Source: Circinella minor (Eukaryota; Mucoromycota; Mucoromycetes; Mucorales; Lichtheimiaceae). From it: a stretch of 64,000 bases of DNA. The translations under genes and the position numbers were made by a program. The notes beneath the pieces were generated by a model that did no database searches, was not told where the DNA came from, and saw only the letters and a list, made by a program, of their open reading frames with translations. The DNA is taken from the NCBI GenBank assembly GCA_016758965.1, contig JAEPRB010000051.1, forward strand, positions 1 to 64,000. The letters are read 5' to 3'. This document shows positions 23,948 to 36,869 of the stretch, one piece after another. The first letter of the stretch is position 1, and the number at the start of each line of letters is the position of its first letter.

Positions 23948-24809
23948 AAAAAAATTAAAGAAGCTAAAAAGTGAAATATTTAGGAGAATGAAAATGGCAT
24001 ATTCGATTACAATTGATTGATATAATATCGTACTATTATTATTTGACATATATGGCTTCTTACCCATATATGATAGAGGATAGGGACCCACCCCTGTGTG
24101 TTCTATTGGGTCGTCAAGAGAACAAAAAACACCGAGTTATAATATAGTACTAAAATAAAAGGGGAATGTGCCTTCATTTTTATTTATTTATTGGGGGGGG
24201 TGTAAAAGTCGAACAAAAGGTGATCCACACATGTACCCGACTCCATGAAATAGTAATTAACATGAAAAAAGTGGACCCATTCCTGCTCGATTCATTATAT
24301 CGTCACTATCTATTTTACAAGTTAACTCTTGTAAATTATTTGTTTGCCATGTCTAATGTGTTACCATGGCTATAGCTCGATGCTGTATTCTTTAAACCAG
24401 CATATTGGCAACATGTGTAATTTATACCCGATCTCGTGCCCAGCAGTTTTGGTGACACACAACCTAAAGAAATACTGTAGACTGTTTTTAAAACGGAATT
24501 CTCGTTGTATTTTAGTTGTTGTTAGCGGCGTATACTGACGCCACTCCTCGTGTCAATTTTTTATATTTTACAACAAAGTATTCATTTTGGTTCATATAGT
24601 ATTTATTTTAAAAGAAAGCTCAAATATGTAATATATATATTTATCTGTAAAGAAAATATAAAGACAAATAATAAAGAATTATTATTATCAAGGAGGAAAC
24701 ATTTGTAGTATTTTGTGGGCATAGAAAAACAAGGTTTATTAAACACGAAAAATTTATATGGAACGAAGGGGAGTGTTTTGCTTACCCTTTAAAGTTTCTT
24801 TTTTTACAT
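23838..24809. other. Divergent intergenic region, kinase/PP2C
   Basis: Nearly 1 kb between two divergent genes. It contains a GA dinucleotide repeat in the kinase leader (about 23910-23944). Short plus-strand frames at 24166-24538 show no domain or splice support. It probably holds both promoters. Confidence 0.5.
23910..23944. repeat. (GA)n microsatellite
   Basis: An uninterrupted AG/GA run of about 35 bases in the leader of the kinase gene, giving a CT-rich 5' untranslated region on the coding strand. GA/CT tracts are common in promoters of this genome, for example also at 32083-32122. Confidence 0.85.
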
Positions 24810-26995
24810 ATGTTTTTCTTCACTCATACACCAACAAAAGCAACAATAGGATCAACTTCAACATGGTCAATAGCAAATATAATAAAACGACGTTCCATTT
24901 CTACTTCTTTATCAACTAAATATTTGAATTATTATTTAACAAAAGCACAAACTGGTGGTAAATAATGCTGGCTCCTTTGTTAATGTCTACAATAGAGAAT
25001 AGTAATATTAATTAAAGCATCGCTGTATAGGTCATTTACTACGACTTAATTTGAATAAATCAAAACAGCTATTAGGTACATGTTTCCTTTGGGGTAAACC
25101 GATGAGCCCTCGTATAAATGTATACCGATAGCCTGCTGAAAATATAATATACTTCTTTTCTAACTATGATTATACCATTGTTGACCCTTATGTTATTATT
25201 AAATCAATAGGAGTTCTTAGTACACGAGGTACCCGTAATCATAATGAAGATCGATATAGGAGTGTCACTTTGGAGCTTCCAACAGGGACTAAGATACCAA
25301 CAATGGAACGCGAAGCAAATAGAGCTTATTTCGGGATTTTTGATGGGTAAACGCATAGCATAGACATACATATACACGTATACATATATACCCACCAATT
25401 TGTTTGGTAACACAATATAAATCGTATATCCATCTACTTGCTTTATTTTAGACATGGCGGACCTTTAGTATCAGAATGGTGAGTCTTTTAGTGATATATT
25501 AAACAAAAAGTGTACACAGAACAAAGAGGTAAAATTATATTAACAAATTAAATGGGTAATACTATAATATTTAGGCTTGCAGAACAATTACATCAAAAAA
25601 TTGAGACCGTCACATTAAACGATTTTCCACGTATTTTATCCACGTTAAAAGGTAGTTACGGTGGTTATTTTCGTCGATTTAAAATACCATCTGTTTTACG
25701 TGATTTGGTGGATGAAAAAACGGGAGAACCGAAACCTTCTGTGGTGGATCCAACAGACTTAACGTTGGATCAACGGCTCCTATTGGCCTTTTTGGAGGCA
25801 GACGTAGAATGTTTAGAAATGTTACGTGATGATGGACCCGATGAATATCATGAAGGATCTACTGGTAGTATAGCAATTATTGAACCACACGATAAAAAGC
25901 CGTTTTGGGATAGTGAACTCTATGATATAATTATTGGGCATGTTGGTGATACAAGGTAATTATCATGGTTCCATCATCATCATTCTCACTACTATTGGGA
26001 ATGATTCGGTTTGACCAATTCCTGAAAAAGCAACAATAATTAAACTTTGCTGGGTTATTTACATGTAATAGGATTCTATTATGTGATGCATCAACGGGAC
26101 AAGTGGTTACCTTGACAACCGGAGATCATCATCCTAGCAACCCTAATGAACAAGATCGATTACGAAAATATGCTGGTTTTGTAACAACAGATTCTTGGGG
26201 AGATGATCGAATCTTGGGTATGCTTGCGACAAGTCGTGCTTTTGGTGATGCCAAACTTAAAAGATACGGAGTCACTTCCGAACCTGACATTGTACGACAT
26301 ACTGTAAAAAAAGATAATCCTGCTGCATTTTTGGTAACGCGTTTTTTTTTTTCAATGAGGCTGGGTATCAAAAATCAATGTATAAAAGGGTTGGTAAAGT
26401 AACTTTTTTGGTGGATGGGGTTGCTATTTAGGTATTGGTCACAGATGGTTTAACATCAGTCATGTCGGATCAAGAAATTATTGATATTGTAAGTAAAAAA
26501 AAACTATTTGGAACAAAAGAGTGCGTGGATGAATCAAAGTAGCAGTTGAAACCAGTTTCGGCAAAGAGAAGGAAGGAAAAAGGAGCGCGTTTGCTACGCT
26601 ACATTGTGAAAAAAAAGTGAAACATGATAAATTCATGCCGCTTTCTTTCCTTTCTTTAGATAAAAAAAGGCACCGATCCAACAATGTCGGCCAGAATGTT
26701 AGTAGATATAGCAGATCAATATGGGTCAGAAGATAATTGTACAGCTATGGTGAGTAAAAATGATAACAATCATATATATATATATATATATATATATTAT
26801 GCAAGACAAGGGATATAAGTTTTCGGGATTTGGTGCTACATATATACATATAGTATGCTAACTCAGAAATCATCGGTGTTTATAAAATAGGTGGTTCGAT
26901 TGAAAGATTGGGGAACTCGAATGCATGATCTGACACTCGATTTGAGAGAATACCGGTTAGCAAATTCAACCATGAGTAGTCGACAATCATGGTAA
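24810..26995 (+). CDS. Mitochondrial-type PP2C protein phosphatase (Ptc6-like)
   Basis: Eight exons: 24810-24957, 25211-25346, 25452-25478, 25575-25955, 26072-26333, 26432-26488, 26660-26749 and 26891-26995. They give about 401 residues in phase. The first 48 residues have Arg/Lys/Ser and almost no acids (IIKRRSISTSLSTKYLNYY), as in a mitochondrial presequence. PP2C metal and phosphate motifs follow: GVLSTRGTRNHNEDRY, FGIFDGHGG, GSTGSIAII, HVGDTRILLCDA, LATSRAFGDAKLK, VTDGLTSVMSDQE and SEDNCTAMVVRLKDW. The WLAEQLH region and the W-rich C terminus after VVRL are like the fungal Ptc6 subfamily, which dephosphorylates pyruvate dehydrogenase and affects mitophagy. Subfamily assignment is tentative. 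Intron 1 (253 bases) is long for this window, so an extra exon there cannot be excluded. Confidence 0.87.
26773..26798. repeat. (TA)n runs in introns and intergenic DNA
   Basis: An AT dinucleotide tract of about 26 bases in intron 7 of the PP2C gene. Similar tracts occur at about 12240-12258, 31520-31544, 37060-37086, 41466-41486, 61181-61201 and 63102-63123. Most are in introns. They show no sign of function beyond the AT bias of the genome. Confidence 0.8.
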
Positions 26996-27459
26996 ACAAC
27001 AAAAAAAATGTATACATGTATACACATTATGACTTTTAGTAGATAACTCTTTTATATTGTATGGATTTTCTTTCTCTCGCTATTTTCTTTCTCCCTTCCT
27101 ACTATAATCTCATTATTTCACTACTACTGGCAACAATACTATTACATATATTGTACTATACAGTTATATTTGACAACATACGTACTATTACATTTTGATA
27201 TCCTGCTAAAAAAAAAGAAAGGCACTGTAAATGGTTTGGCGTGACGCATCATTTTTTTAAGACAGCTCTGAAAGAAAGGAAGAAAAAAACTCTCGAGTCT
27301 TTCTTTACCAACAAGTTTTTGTTTTTTTGCTTTTTCGTTTTTATTTTTATTTTCCTTTTTGTATATAAATAGGACTATTCTCTCTCTCTTTCTTTATTTT
27401 AAATTTTTTTATTTTTTGAAAGAAACGAGCGACATTGACTTTTTTTTAAAAAAAGAAGT
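26996..27459. other. Intergenic region upstream of the coiled-coil gene
   Basis: A pyrimidine-rich stretch ending in an A-rich leader at 27420-27459, with a possible TATAAATA box at about 27363-27370 roughly 90 bases before the start codon. No gene is seen. Confidence 0.5.
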
Positions 27460-28629
27460 ATGACTTCAGAAAATTCCCTTTTTGAAGACGATGCATTTGC
27501 AGCAAGTCAATCTTTAGAACAAGAACTGCTTGGAAAAGGATACAATTCTTTGGGACCATCTTCTCTTGCTGCCGAGCTTCATTCAGCAACAAGTACACCT
27601 GATAATACAACAGTAACAACAGCAACATCAACACCAGAGAGATTACCCCCTAATGCCGCCATAGGGGAAAATGGACGGGATTCCATGATTTCTCCCACTG
27701 AACATGATTTACATCAACTTGTTGTTGGTATGATACCATCCCGTCAACATCACCAAGATAGTATGCTAGATTTTTCTTTCTCAAATCCACCCAGTCCTTC
27801 GTTACCATGGTCACCAACACCATGGCTACGTAGTAGTCGACGTAGTTCTTATTCAGGAACAGAAAGTAGTAATGGCAATGACAATTTTGCTCAACTCGTG
27901 GATGATCAAGTCATTGATCCTTTTGAATATTTGAAACGACAATTGGAAGATTTAAATTCGGCTGTGTGGGAGACAAAAACACTTCATAAAAGAATGCTAA
28001 ATACTTTATTGACGCAACAAGACAATAGTACGTCTATTAAAACAGTTGCATCAATGACAGGAACACCACCTTTGGAACTAGTTATCACTTCCGTTATCAA
28101 TCTAATTGAACGAAAATCCAAGGATCGGGAACGTCAAACAAGTTCATTGAAAAATATTGATAGTTCGATAAGAAAAGAAGGGGCGTGGATGACATTGGAC
28201 ATGATTCGTGAATTAGATTTGTTGGTACAAACAATGAAAATGACATTGCATGATCCCAATTATGCATATCAGAACCCATTGCCTAGTTTACATCAATTAC
28301 ATATGGAAACAACATCAATGACAGATTCTTTGGAAGAACTTAAAGAGATTATGTATGTGAATAAGCGTCAAGTACAAGAATTGAATTCTCGATTACGATC
28401 AATTGCCAAGACGGTTCATGAAGTACGCAAGGATATTCGACGAATAAATAAAAAGTTTGTTACAAAGGATGATAATGATCATATAATAAACGATGATCCG
28501 GTAGTATTATTGGAAAAAGGACAAGTAGATGCAAGAGTGAAGGAAATCATGTGTGGATTGGATGATTTGGATAAAAAAAGTTCTTCGCAATTAAAAGAAA
28601 TGCAGTTGTTTTGGGAACAACTTTGTTGA
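27460..28629 (+). CDS. Unrecognised coiled-coil protein
   Basis: An intronless 389-residue frame of good coding quality that I do not recognise. The N-terminal third is Ser/Thr/Pro-rich and probably disordered (with PSLPWSPTPWLRSSRRSSYSG, a candidate phosphorylation cluster). From about residue 155 it is largely helical. Segments include FEYLKRQLEDLNSAVWETKTLHKRML and, at about 290-345, heptad-like MTDSLEELKEIMYVNKRQVQELNSRLRSIAKTVHEVRKDI, ending with a short helix at the C terminus. It has no signal peptide or transmembrane segment. A structural or scaffold role (cytoskeleton, spindle pole or traffic) is possible but unsupported. Confidence 0.7.
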   Translation: MTSENSLFEDDAFAASQSLEQELLGKGYNSLGPSSLAAELHSATSTPDNTTVTTATSTPERLPPNAAIGENGRDSMISPTEHDLHQLVVGMIPSRQHHQDSMLDFSFSNPPSPSLPWSPTPWLRSSRRSSYSGTESSNGNDNFAQLVDDQVIDPFEYLKRQLEDLNSAVWETKTLHKRMLNTLLTQQDNSTSIKTVASMTGTPPLELVITSVINLIERKSKDRERQTSSLKNIDSSIRKEGAWMTLDMIRELDLLVQTMKMTLHDPNYAYQNPLPSLHQLHMETTSMTDSLEELKEIMYVNKRQVQELNSRLRSIAKTVHEVRKDIRRINKKFVTKDDNDHIINDDPVVLLEKGQVDARVKEIMCGLDDLDKKSSSQLKEMQLFWEQLC

Positions 28630-31600
28630 TTTCTGTGTCAACAATCCTTCGTGAACACCATATTCTTTTTATTTAATTATATATCCCCTATCAGCTTTAT
28701 TTATTGTTGTTGTTCCTTTCTCTCTTTCTTTTCATTGTATACCAAAATTATTGTTTTTTACTGTATCTATTACTATCATTATTCTTTATCATTATCATTA
28801 ACACAATTACTATCAGGGGAAGAAAAAGAATCACCAATGTTAATTTCTCAAAACATGTTCTAATATCATACGTAATGTTTGTCCTTTTTATATACATGTC
28901 ATAAATGCCAGAATAAATTAACAATATAAAACCATTCAGCGATTTGTTATACGCTAAACGTTTATAAGTTGAGCAATGACTATACATCATCTCTCAATAT
29001 ATATATACCCACATATACATATTATTCAAATATAGAAAAGACAGCTTGATTATCACGTCAAATAAAAAGTGTGATATAAACTACAACCTTTTTTTTTGTA
29101 CCCCTGTAGATCATGAGTTTAAACAACAGCTAACGAAAACCACAGTATAGATAGTTTATAAAAAACAATAATAAGCTTTAGCTTTCAAGATCTAAACAAT
29201 GAATCACGTCGGAATTTAAAGTTCCATCCGTGATTTCATGCTGCATCTTCGTTCATTTCTCTGGTTTCTTTTTTTTTCCTTTTTCTGCTGACAAGGATTT
29301 CATATTTCTGATTTTTGAGGTGTTGATAATCGAAGGTGATGATAAGGAAAATAGTGACGAAAGCGCTGTTGCTGTTGATTATGATAATAATAGTGCAAGA
29401 GATGACGTAGGCGATAGGTATGATGTGCATAAATTAAAAAACCCCAATGCATTCGTCACTTTTTTTATCAACATTTATTTGATAGCCTATGTATTAACCC
29501 TTTAATAAATTATAGATACAAAGTTTTATAGTTGTCTTTAACATTCAAATATTGTGCAGGGACTGTTTCCATTGTAGAAGTGGTAACTACCAACCTAGAA
29601 TCACCTGAGCATATAAAAATATTGAAAGGTGAGTATGTATGAAATTTGTTTGCCAATAATTTGTATTGAATAATAACTAGCACAATCATGTATTATTAAC
29701 CAACAGCATTGAAAGCATAACGAAAAAAGCATTATATTAGAGCGAAACAAAAAAGTCTTTGCGATACGTAAGAGATTTTGGTGATGGTAACGACTGCTCA
29801 TTTATCTGTTGTTGAATCGATACAACGGGGAACTGTTGACAAGCAAATGATTGCTACGTAGTTGTATATGCTTTATCACGACGCCTGTCACTCCTCTTTT
29901 TAGCAACGTTTAAATTACTCCACTTTTTCTTTCTTGGTATCATAAAAGCTTGCATCAATAGATATGTCGGCAGAACATCAACCCGTAATTGCTTTACGTA
30001 CAGCTGGTGTTGTAATTCGCGCGGCACAACATCCGCTCTTTTGTGTTTGCTGTCTGGATTTCGTTAGCAGGCTTCATTTTCTCCGTTTTGCTAACTTCCA
30101 GCTTGAGCAAACCAATTTCAGCCTCTAGCTCTTCTCTTTCTTCATCTGTAAATAATGTTTCTCGTTTCCAAAGATGTGTGGAGGTATAGATAATGTTATA
30201 TTTGAAGATGGGGCTCACTTGTGACGAAGTATTGTATTGTACAGCAACTAGCAAACTTCAACAATTATGCTAATTTTAAGCGTTGTTTCATGTATATTTT
30301 GTCGACTATTTGTGTATTGACAAAACCAATCTCATCTTTTTGTCCCGCTTTAAATACGTATTAATACAATTTGACTGTTGTTACGATGATAAATTGTAAC
30401 ATAATTTGTGAACTAGCTTATATAAGTCTCTTGCCAGTATACGTACATGAAATAATCACATCTTTTGCTGTATACGTTCGTACGTAATTCATTTTCTATG
30501 GCTATAATTATTTACTAGATTCTTAGCATTTAACATATAGTATGTTTATACTATTGTAAAATATAAGCAGAGAGTGTGTCCAGATACACCTTTTATTTTT
30601 GGGGTGTGGAATATTGTAAGAAGTTCTTATACAGACGCACATAGAGAAAGAGTATATATGGAGCCGAAGGAGTATTAGCGAAGATTATCTTAAATCCTTA
30701 ATTTGTTTAATAAATGTTTGGTGTTATAAGTGCAAACAAGAAACACGTAAATAATTTGTTTACGTAGTAAGGTGTTGTTCCGTACAACATGTATCTTGAT
30801 ACGTACGTACGTCATTTTTCGTTCTACCCAAAATGTTCATTGAGGATATTCAAGTGAAAATAGCTATGACATAACTATTTATCGTTCACGATAAGTAGAA
30901 AAAGAATAATTTGCACAAGCTTGATTTTTAGAACTGTTATATTATTTATTTACGTATTTTTCGTCACATTAGGGATGGCATCGTCGGACTCTCGTCCTTT
31001 ATCAATCACTACTAACTCTAATCGATTTGTTCGTGACCTTGTCTAATCTCACCCAACAACTAATACAACGTGAAATACATCCTGAATACTGAATATCAAA
31101 GAATAATACACTTATGCCCGATAAAAATTATTATAGATTTGTATTCTACTGTAACTTTATTGCTAAAGTATCTATTAATATCTTTCCAGTAACAACTCAT
31201 GGTGATCATGTAACTAGTACGTAGTTGATGCCTGTTCAGTTATTGTTGACATTGATAGTAGTAGATCATTCAATATTATTATAATATTCTTTATACGTAC
31301 TATAAAAATGGTGAGTGGTAGGTGTATGAACTTCTCTTTTTCGTATAAAACCTTGACCAGGATCTAATTTAACGTACCGTTATTATCCTACATGGTGGTC
31401 AGCAAGACCCATATTTCTTCTTCACAGACTCTTAATTAATATTGGTATTCTTATTGATAACAAGTGACAAAAACAAAAAAAAGAAAAAAACGAGCGTAAA
31501 AAAAAGAAAAAAAATAATCTTATATATATATATATATATATATTGTACGTCGTTCTTACACAGAGTACAAAAGTATATCTGCATTATATATATCCACATT

Positions 31601-32214
31601 AACTTGTGTAATTTTATTTGGAATTCTTCAGTTTATTAAATCGGAAGATGATTGGCCATATCCTTACCCCCAGGAGCTTTAACCTCCCCCACATTTGATT
31701 GGATAACTGAATAAAAACTCTCTGCGCAGTTAGGACTAGTAAAGTACACAGTTATGAGCAACTCACATTTTATACAAGTGTATATATCACACACCAACTT
31801 TTATGTCTCTTGGACTTCGAATCGTTTTAAAAAGAAAAGCTTCATTTATTAGTTTTTGGAAAAAAGTATAAATATATATAAATATATTTTTTTTTGCCAC
31901 CATCCAAAAGCTTTTTTTTTCTTTCTTCTCTCCCTTTTTTTTTTTTTTTTTTTTTTTTTTACATTTATACATTATTCATTTGTACAGCCATTTTCGTTCA
32001 AAACACAGAAAGAGAGAGAAAGAAAAAAAAATAGTATCAGGAACAAAAAATATCAACATTAACTGCAACATTATCACAGCACTATTCCTCTCTCCTCTTT
32101 CTCTCTCTCTCTTTCTCTCTTTCGAATTGTAAATATATATATATATATATAAACAAATCTTAACAAGAAAATATATAAGCAATAACAACAGCGACGAACG
32201 AGACATAAAATTTC
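28630..32214. other. 3.6-kb gene-poor region
   Basis: No intact gene is recognised. Between about 29240 and 30255 there are broken coding-like pieces on both strands, listed separately. The section 30300-32000 is AT-rich with short simple repeats, including a (TA)n run at about 31520-31544, an ACGTACGTACGT palindrome near 30800 and poly-A/T. The last 150 bases (CT-rich 32083-32122, TA repeat 32131-32151) are the probable promoter and leader of the capping enzyme gene. Confidence 0.5.
29240..30254. pseudogene. Unresolved coding-like fragments, possible gene remnant
   Basis: On the plus strand, an acidic stretch (IIEGDDKENSDESAVAVDYD) ends at a possible GT donor (29418). It could join a segment after an AG at about 29559 that reads DCFHCRSGNYQPR in one frame or TVSIVEVVTTNLESPEHI in another. 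A further open segment (LASIDMSAEHQPVIALRTAG) follows at about 29950. On the minus strand, 29994-30254 reads ETLFTDEEREELEAEIGLLK, a coiled-coil-like sequence after an AG acceptor. The strands conflict and no start, stop or family can be fixed. A decayed gene or transposon remnant is the most cautious reading. Confidence 0.25.
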
Positions 32215-35200
32215 ATGGCAGCTTTTAATCCACAACACCAACAACAACAGCAGCATCATCAACAGCAATCGTATAATAATAACAGTAGTACTAGTATTAG
32301 CAGTAGTAGTAGTAATAGTAGTGCAAGTGACCATCCGTTATCAACAAGAACATCACCACGATCTCATATTAACAATAATAATGAAACCTCCATGCTTCCA
32401 GAAACCATTGGTAAACGCGTACATCCTCAACACTCACAAGTACTTCACGCAAGAGTAAAAGAGATATTAAAAATTCATCATGATAGGTAATATATATATA
32501 TTTATGCAAATAAGCAACGCGTCATATTCTAATATGTATGTATATATAAAATGATAACAGTTTTCCAGGATCGCAGCCTATCAGTTTTGAACGTAAACAT
32601 TTAACAGAACTTGAGCAAGAAGATTATTTTGTTTGTGAAAAAACAGACGGCGTTCGATACTTATTATTTTTTTTACATTCATCCAAAGGGCCAGCATCAT
32701 TTCTTGTAAGTATTGTTTTTTATTGGACAACCTAAACTATTCAATTTCTTACACCTTAATACGAATTGTATATTATATAGTTTGACCGGAATAGGAATTG
32801 GTATTATGTACCCAATTTATTGTTTCCAATGCGTGGTCGGGAAAAAGAATGTTTAAAGGATACCTTAATGGATGGTGAATTGGTAATGGATACTGAACCT
32901 AATAATAATGATAAGGTAAATATTTTAAATTTATTTATGATAAATGGGATAAAAACTAAAAATAATGGTTCAATTACTAATCAATATCAATAGAAAATAT
33001 GGCGGTTTCTGATATTTGATTTAATGTCATTAAATGGTGTACCTGTTACGAAGCGATCATTTAATACAAGGCTTGGGGTAAGTATGAGCAATTATAGCAA
33101 TAAATGAAATGATAGTACCCTCTAATATTAATATAACATTATATATATAGATGTTACAACAAGAAGTGATTGCACCTTTCAAAAATAGTATACGACAAAT
33201 GTCAGATTCAGTAAAATCGCCACCATTTAGGTAAATATAATGTATTAGTTTTACGTATACATATATATGTACATATATATATATATTAGAAGAAAATATA
33301 TTAATGTTATCATTGTTCTTATTGATATTATTATTCATCAACAAATTTACTGTAGCATAGAGCTAAAAAAGATGGAACGTTCATATGGGTTACATCTTGT
33401 TTTCGATCAAATGACCAAATTAAAGCATAGCAGTGATGGAGTGATATGGACTCCTGTAAAACATCCTTATATACCTGGTACTTGTGATAAATTGTAAGTT
33501 TAGCGTGATTGATTAATTAGTACTATTATCATGGTAGCTTACAGAAGGAGGGAAATATATGAAAAGAGATTAACCATGATTGGTTATTTTTATACATTAG
33601 ATTAAAATGGAAACCACCAGAGCTTAATACCGTTGATTTTCGAATATCTGCAAAATGGAGTAAGGAACATAAACCAATCTATAACCTGGAAGTATTATCA
33701 CATGGTGTCACATACAAGTTTTATGATCATTTTCAACCTGAATCTGAATTAGCTACAGAGTAAGATAATGCATATATATATTTCTTTTTGGAATAGAAAC
33801 GATAATTTTATTAACAGTAATGAATATTATTATTTAGGTGGAAAAACCATTTACCTGATGGACGTATCGCAGAATTTAGATATGATCGAGAATGGGCTGT
33901 AACGATTGTTGAACAAGGATATGCCCCTACAACTCGAAAAGGTGGATGGAGGTAAAAAGATAAAAAAAAAAGGCATTTTTGAATTGGAACTGGATAATGG
34001 CGATGGAAACGAGATTTAGTAGTAACTTATATATATACACGAAGTACTTAAATATATTCTATCAATCATTAGATTTGTACGTTTCCGAGGAGATAAAGAT
34101 ACAGCCAATGACGAAAATGTGGTTCGAAAAATTGTTCGTAGTATTGAACAAGGTATTACCAAAGAGGAATTATTACAACATATGGATAAAGTGCGCAGTG
34201 CATGGAAAGCAAGAGAAAAAGGATTACCTATACCCACCGGTTCGTCGAAACCAACGCCTGAACATTTGACATTATCCACAATTACAACAACTTCTCGACC
34301 AGCTATCGCTTCATTAAACACTTCATTAACAACACCTACTTCAGCTACAACACCTGCCATTTTACCATCACCGTCTGTTACTAACATGGGATCTTCTTAT
34401 TTCCCATCCAATTATGATTATGTTATAAAATCAAGAAATAATTCAATTGATATGGGTCGGGTTAGTGATACGAATAGTAGACGACAATCGGAACCTGACT
34501 TATCATCACTTTCAGCAACAAATACAAAAGGAGTATTTTTAAAACATGAGCCAACGTTACAACAAGTAGATGAAAATGAAGAGGAGAATGAAAATCATGA
34601 TGATACTGGTAAGGAGGAAGGAGAGGATCTCAGTAAACAAAAGAGAGAAGATAAAGAAAAAGTCATGGAGCCTGTATCATCATCATCTATAATAGACGAA
34701 GATATTAAATCGACAACAGAAAATGAACGAAAATTATCAACAGATAGTAATGGTGGTAATGCTGCAGCTTCCTTATCTGAAGATGGACAGTCAAGCAATA
34801 AACGTGATAGTCCAAGAATGTCAACAGGTCCTATGGAACGGAAACGATTTAAATCTTGGACAGGAGAATGGACTAATCCAGAAGAAAAACGACCTTCCGG
34901 TGTAGCGACACCTGTATGTGACGATCGTTCACATCGGTATACAGTTTCAACTTTACCGCAATCCGTTTCTTCATCATCAGTATCACTATCGCCATCAAAA
35001 TCTTCAGCAGCAACCGTACCAGCAACATCAGTAGACGAACACAAAGATGAAAGTAATGGCCAGCCTTTATTAACACGACCAAAAAAGCGAGGAGATGAAA
35101 AACCCAAACAGCATCAATTACCACCAAAGAAAAAAGAGCCATGGATACCCGAAAACTATTATAAGAAACAAGAAGAAAGGCGGCGAAGAAAAATATCAGC

Positions 35201-36869
35201 AAGTAGTAGTGATGATAATGTAGATGATTTGACAAAACGACAACCTTCATATATTGAATCATCTACAAGCGACCTTGTTCATTCTGAGAAAGGCACCAAG
35301 TTACGGAAAGTGGCTCTTGAGCATAGTGGCACTAGTAATAAGGTTCAGAATAATGAAAAAAATACCATGCAGCGCGTGGTAAACAATGATAATGTATCAG
35401 CAAAAAATGGAAAACCACGGCCATCAATATCATCTGGTATATCATCACCTTCATCAATATATGAACAACGCCACAATATACAGCATAGTAATGCTAAACA
35501 AGCAAGTGCTTCGCCTATAGTAATGAGGAAAACTAATTCAAGTAGTATTCATAGTTTATTGACGACATCTGTTGAGCCTACATTGGTTCTTAAAGCTGAT
35601 AACCAATCATCGACATCTACTGTTGAAGAGCAACAACGACAACAGCTACCCGTGAAGCGGTCGCCTCGAGAGCAGCAACAACAACATCATAACCGTGCTT
35701 ACGATTTTGCTACAATTCTACAATCGAGTGATAATTCCTATTCAAAACAGCAATATCAGCAACAATCTTTAAGTCAACCTTCTTCTCGCCGTACATCCTC
35801 TCATTCTCCTCGTCCACCGCCACCTCCTCAACCTCAACCACAGCATCATCCACATCAGCAGCAGGAACACCATCCTCGACAACCACCAAAATCGCACTCT
35901 CAACAGCTTCAGTCTTCAATTGATCAACAACAACGAGTAGTTCATCACTCACCCACTGTTTCACACCAACTACCAATAGCTCATCGTTCGCCTACTATTT
36001 CACAGCAACAAGCGCAAGTACATCGCTCACCTACTATTCAACAACAGCAAAATCAAGTTCATCGATCCCCTAGTACTCAACAACAACCAGTTCATTTCAT
36101 TAATTATCATGCTGATGGTTCACATATTCGGTTGGCCCCGACTGAAGCTCGTGAATGGCACCACCACCCACAAGCACAAGCACAACAACAATTATCACCT
36201 CATCAGCAATCAACTCATCCAATTCATCCAATTCATCAACCACAAGGCTATGTTCGATCATCTTCTACCCCCGAACAAACCGGTGGTAGACAATTACATG
36301 TTTGGAAAGCTTCTGATCCAGCGCCAAAATCATCTCCGCACCAGCAGCAGCAACAACAACAAAGGGATAAATACTATCAACATCATCACTTACAACAACA
36401 GCACCAACATGGCTATGGATCTACACCGCCTATCAGTAATGCAGCCATTCCACCACAGCCTCAACCACCTGCTCCTCCTCCTTCTAACCAACAACAAATG
36501 TATCCACCTGGTTACCATAATCCTCATAATCAACAATCTACTATGGTACCTCAACAAGTAGCAAGTAAAAATACACCTCCTACTATACCACCAGGAACAC
36601 AACCTCATATGTCTTATTCACAAACCTCTGAGAAACAACAGCGTTATTCAAGGAGACAATCGGGTGCGTCAAATGAATACGATGAAAGACAACATTATTC
36701 ATATCATCCTCATCAGCATCCTCATCCTCAACAGGAATACCAACATTACCCACCACATTCACAGCAGCACCAGCCACCACCACTATTACCGCCACCTCCA
36801 TCGCCACAACGATCACAACATGAAAGGAGTAAGAGTAGTAAGGCCAAGTTAGATTTTATTCTCAATTGA
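32215..36869 (+). CDS. CEG1: mRNA guanylyltransferase (capping enzyme) with very long C-terminal extension
   Basis: Nine exons: 32215-32486, 32561-32705, 32781-32915, 32994-33077, 33151-33230, 33356-33493, 33601-33759, 33838-33951 and 34073-36869. They give about 1307 residues. After a Gln/Asn/Ser-rich start, residues about 75-425 are a complete guanylyltransferase. Features are [14 protein letters not shown], the covalent-GMP motif EKTDGVRY (Lys118), [56 protein letters not shown] and the OB-fold end [19 protein letters not shown]. It transfers GMP from GTP to the diphosphate 5' end of nascent Pol II RNA, and in fungi it partners a separate RNA triphosphatase. Fungal enzymes are about 400-460 residues. 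Here a further roughly 880 residues follow, low-complexity and rich in Ser, Gln, His and Pro. Confidence 0.92.

Noticed and set aside
24166..24538. Overlapping short plus-strand frames between kinase and PP2C
   Set aside because: No family resemblance, no splice support, composition as expected from AT-rich DNA.
28651..28990. Overlapping hydrophobic frames downstream of the coiled-coil gene
   Set aside because: AT-derived Ile/Phe/Tyr runs in the 3' region without start context or domain.
34595..36816. Several long frames opposite or out of frame within the capping enzyme tail
   Set aside because: Shadows of the CAA/CAT/TCA-rich repeat coding; the sense frame is continuous with the guanylyltransferase.
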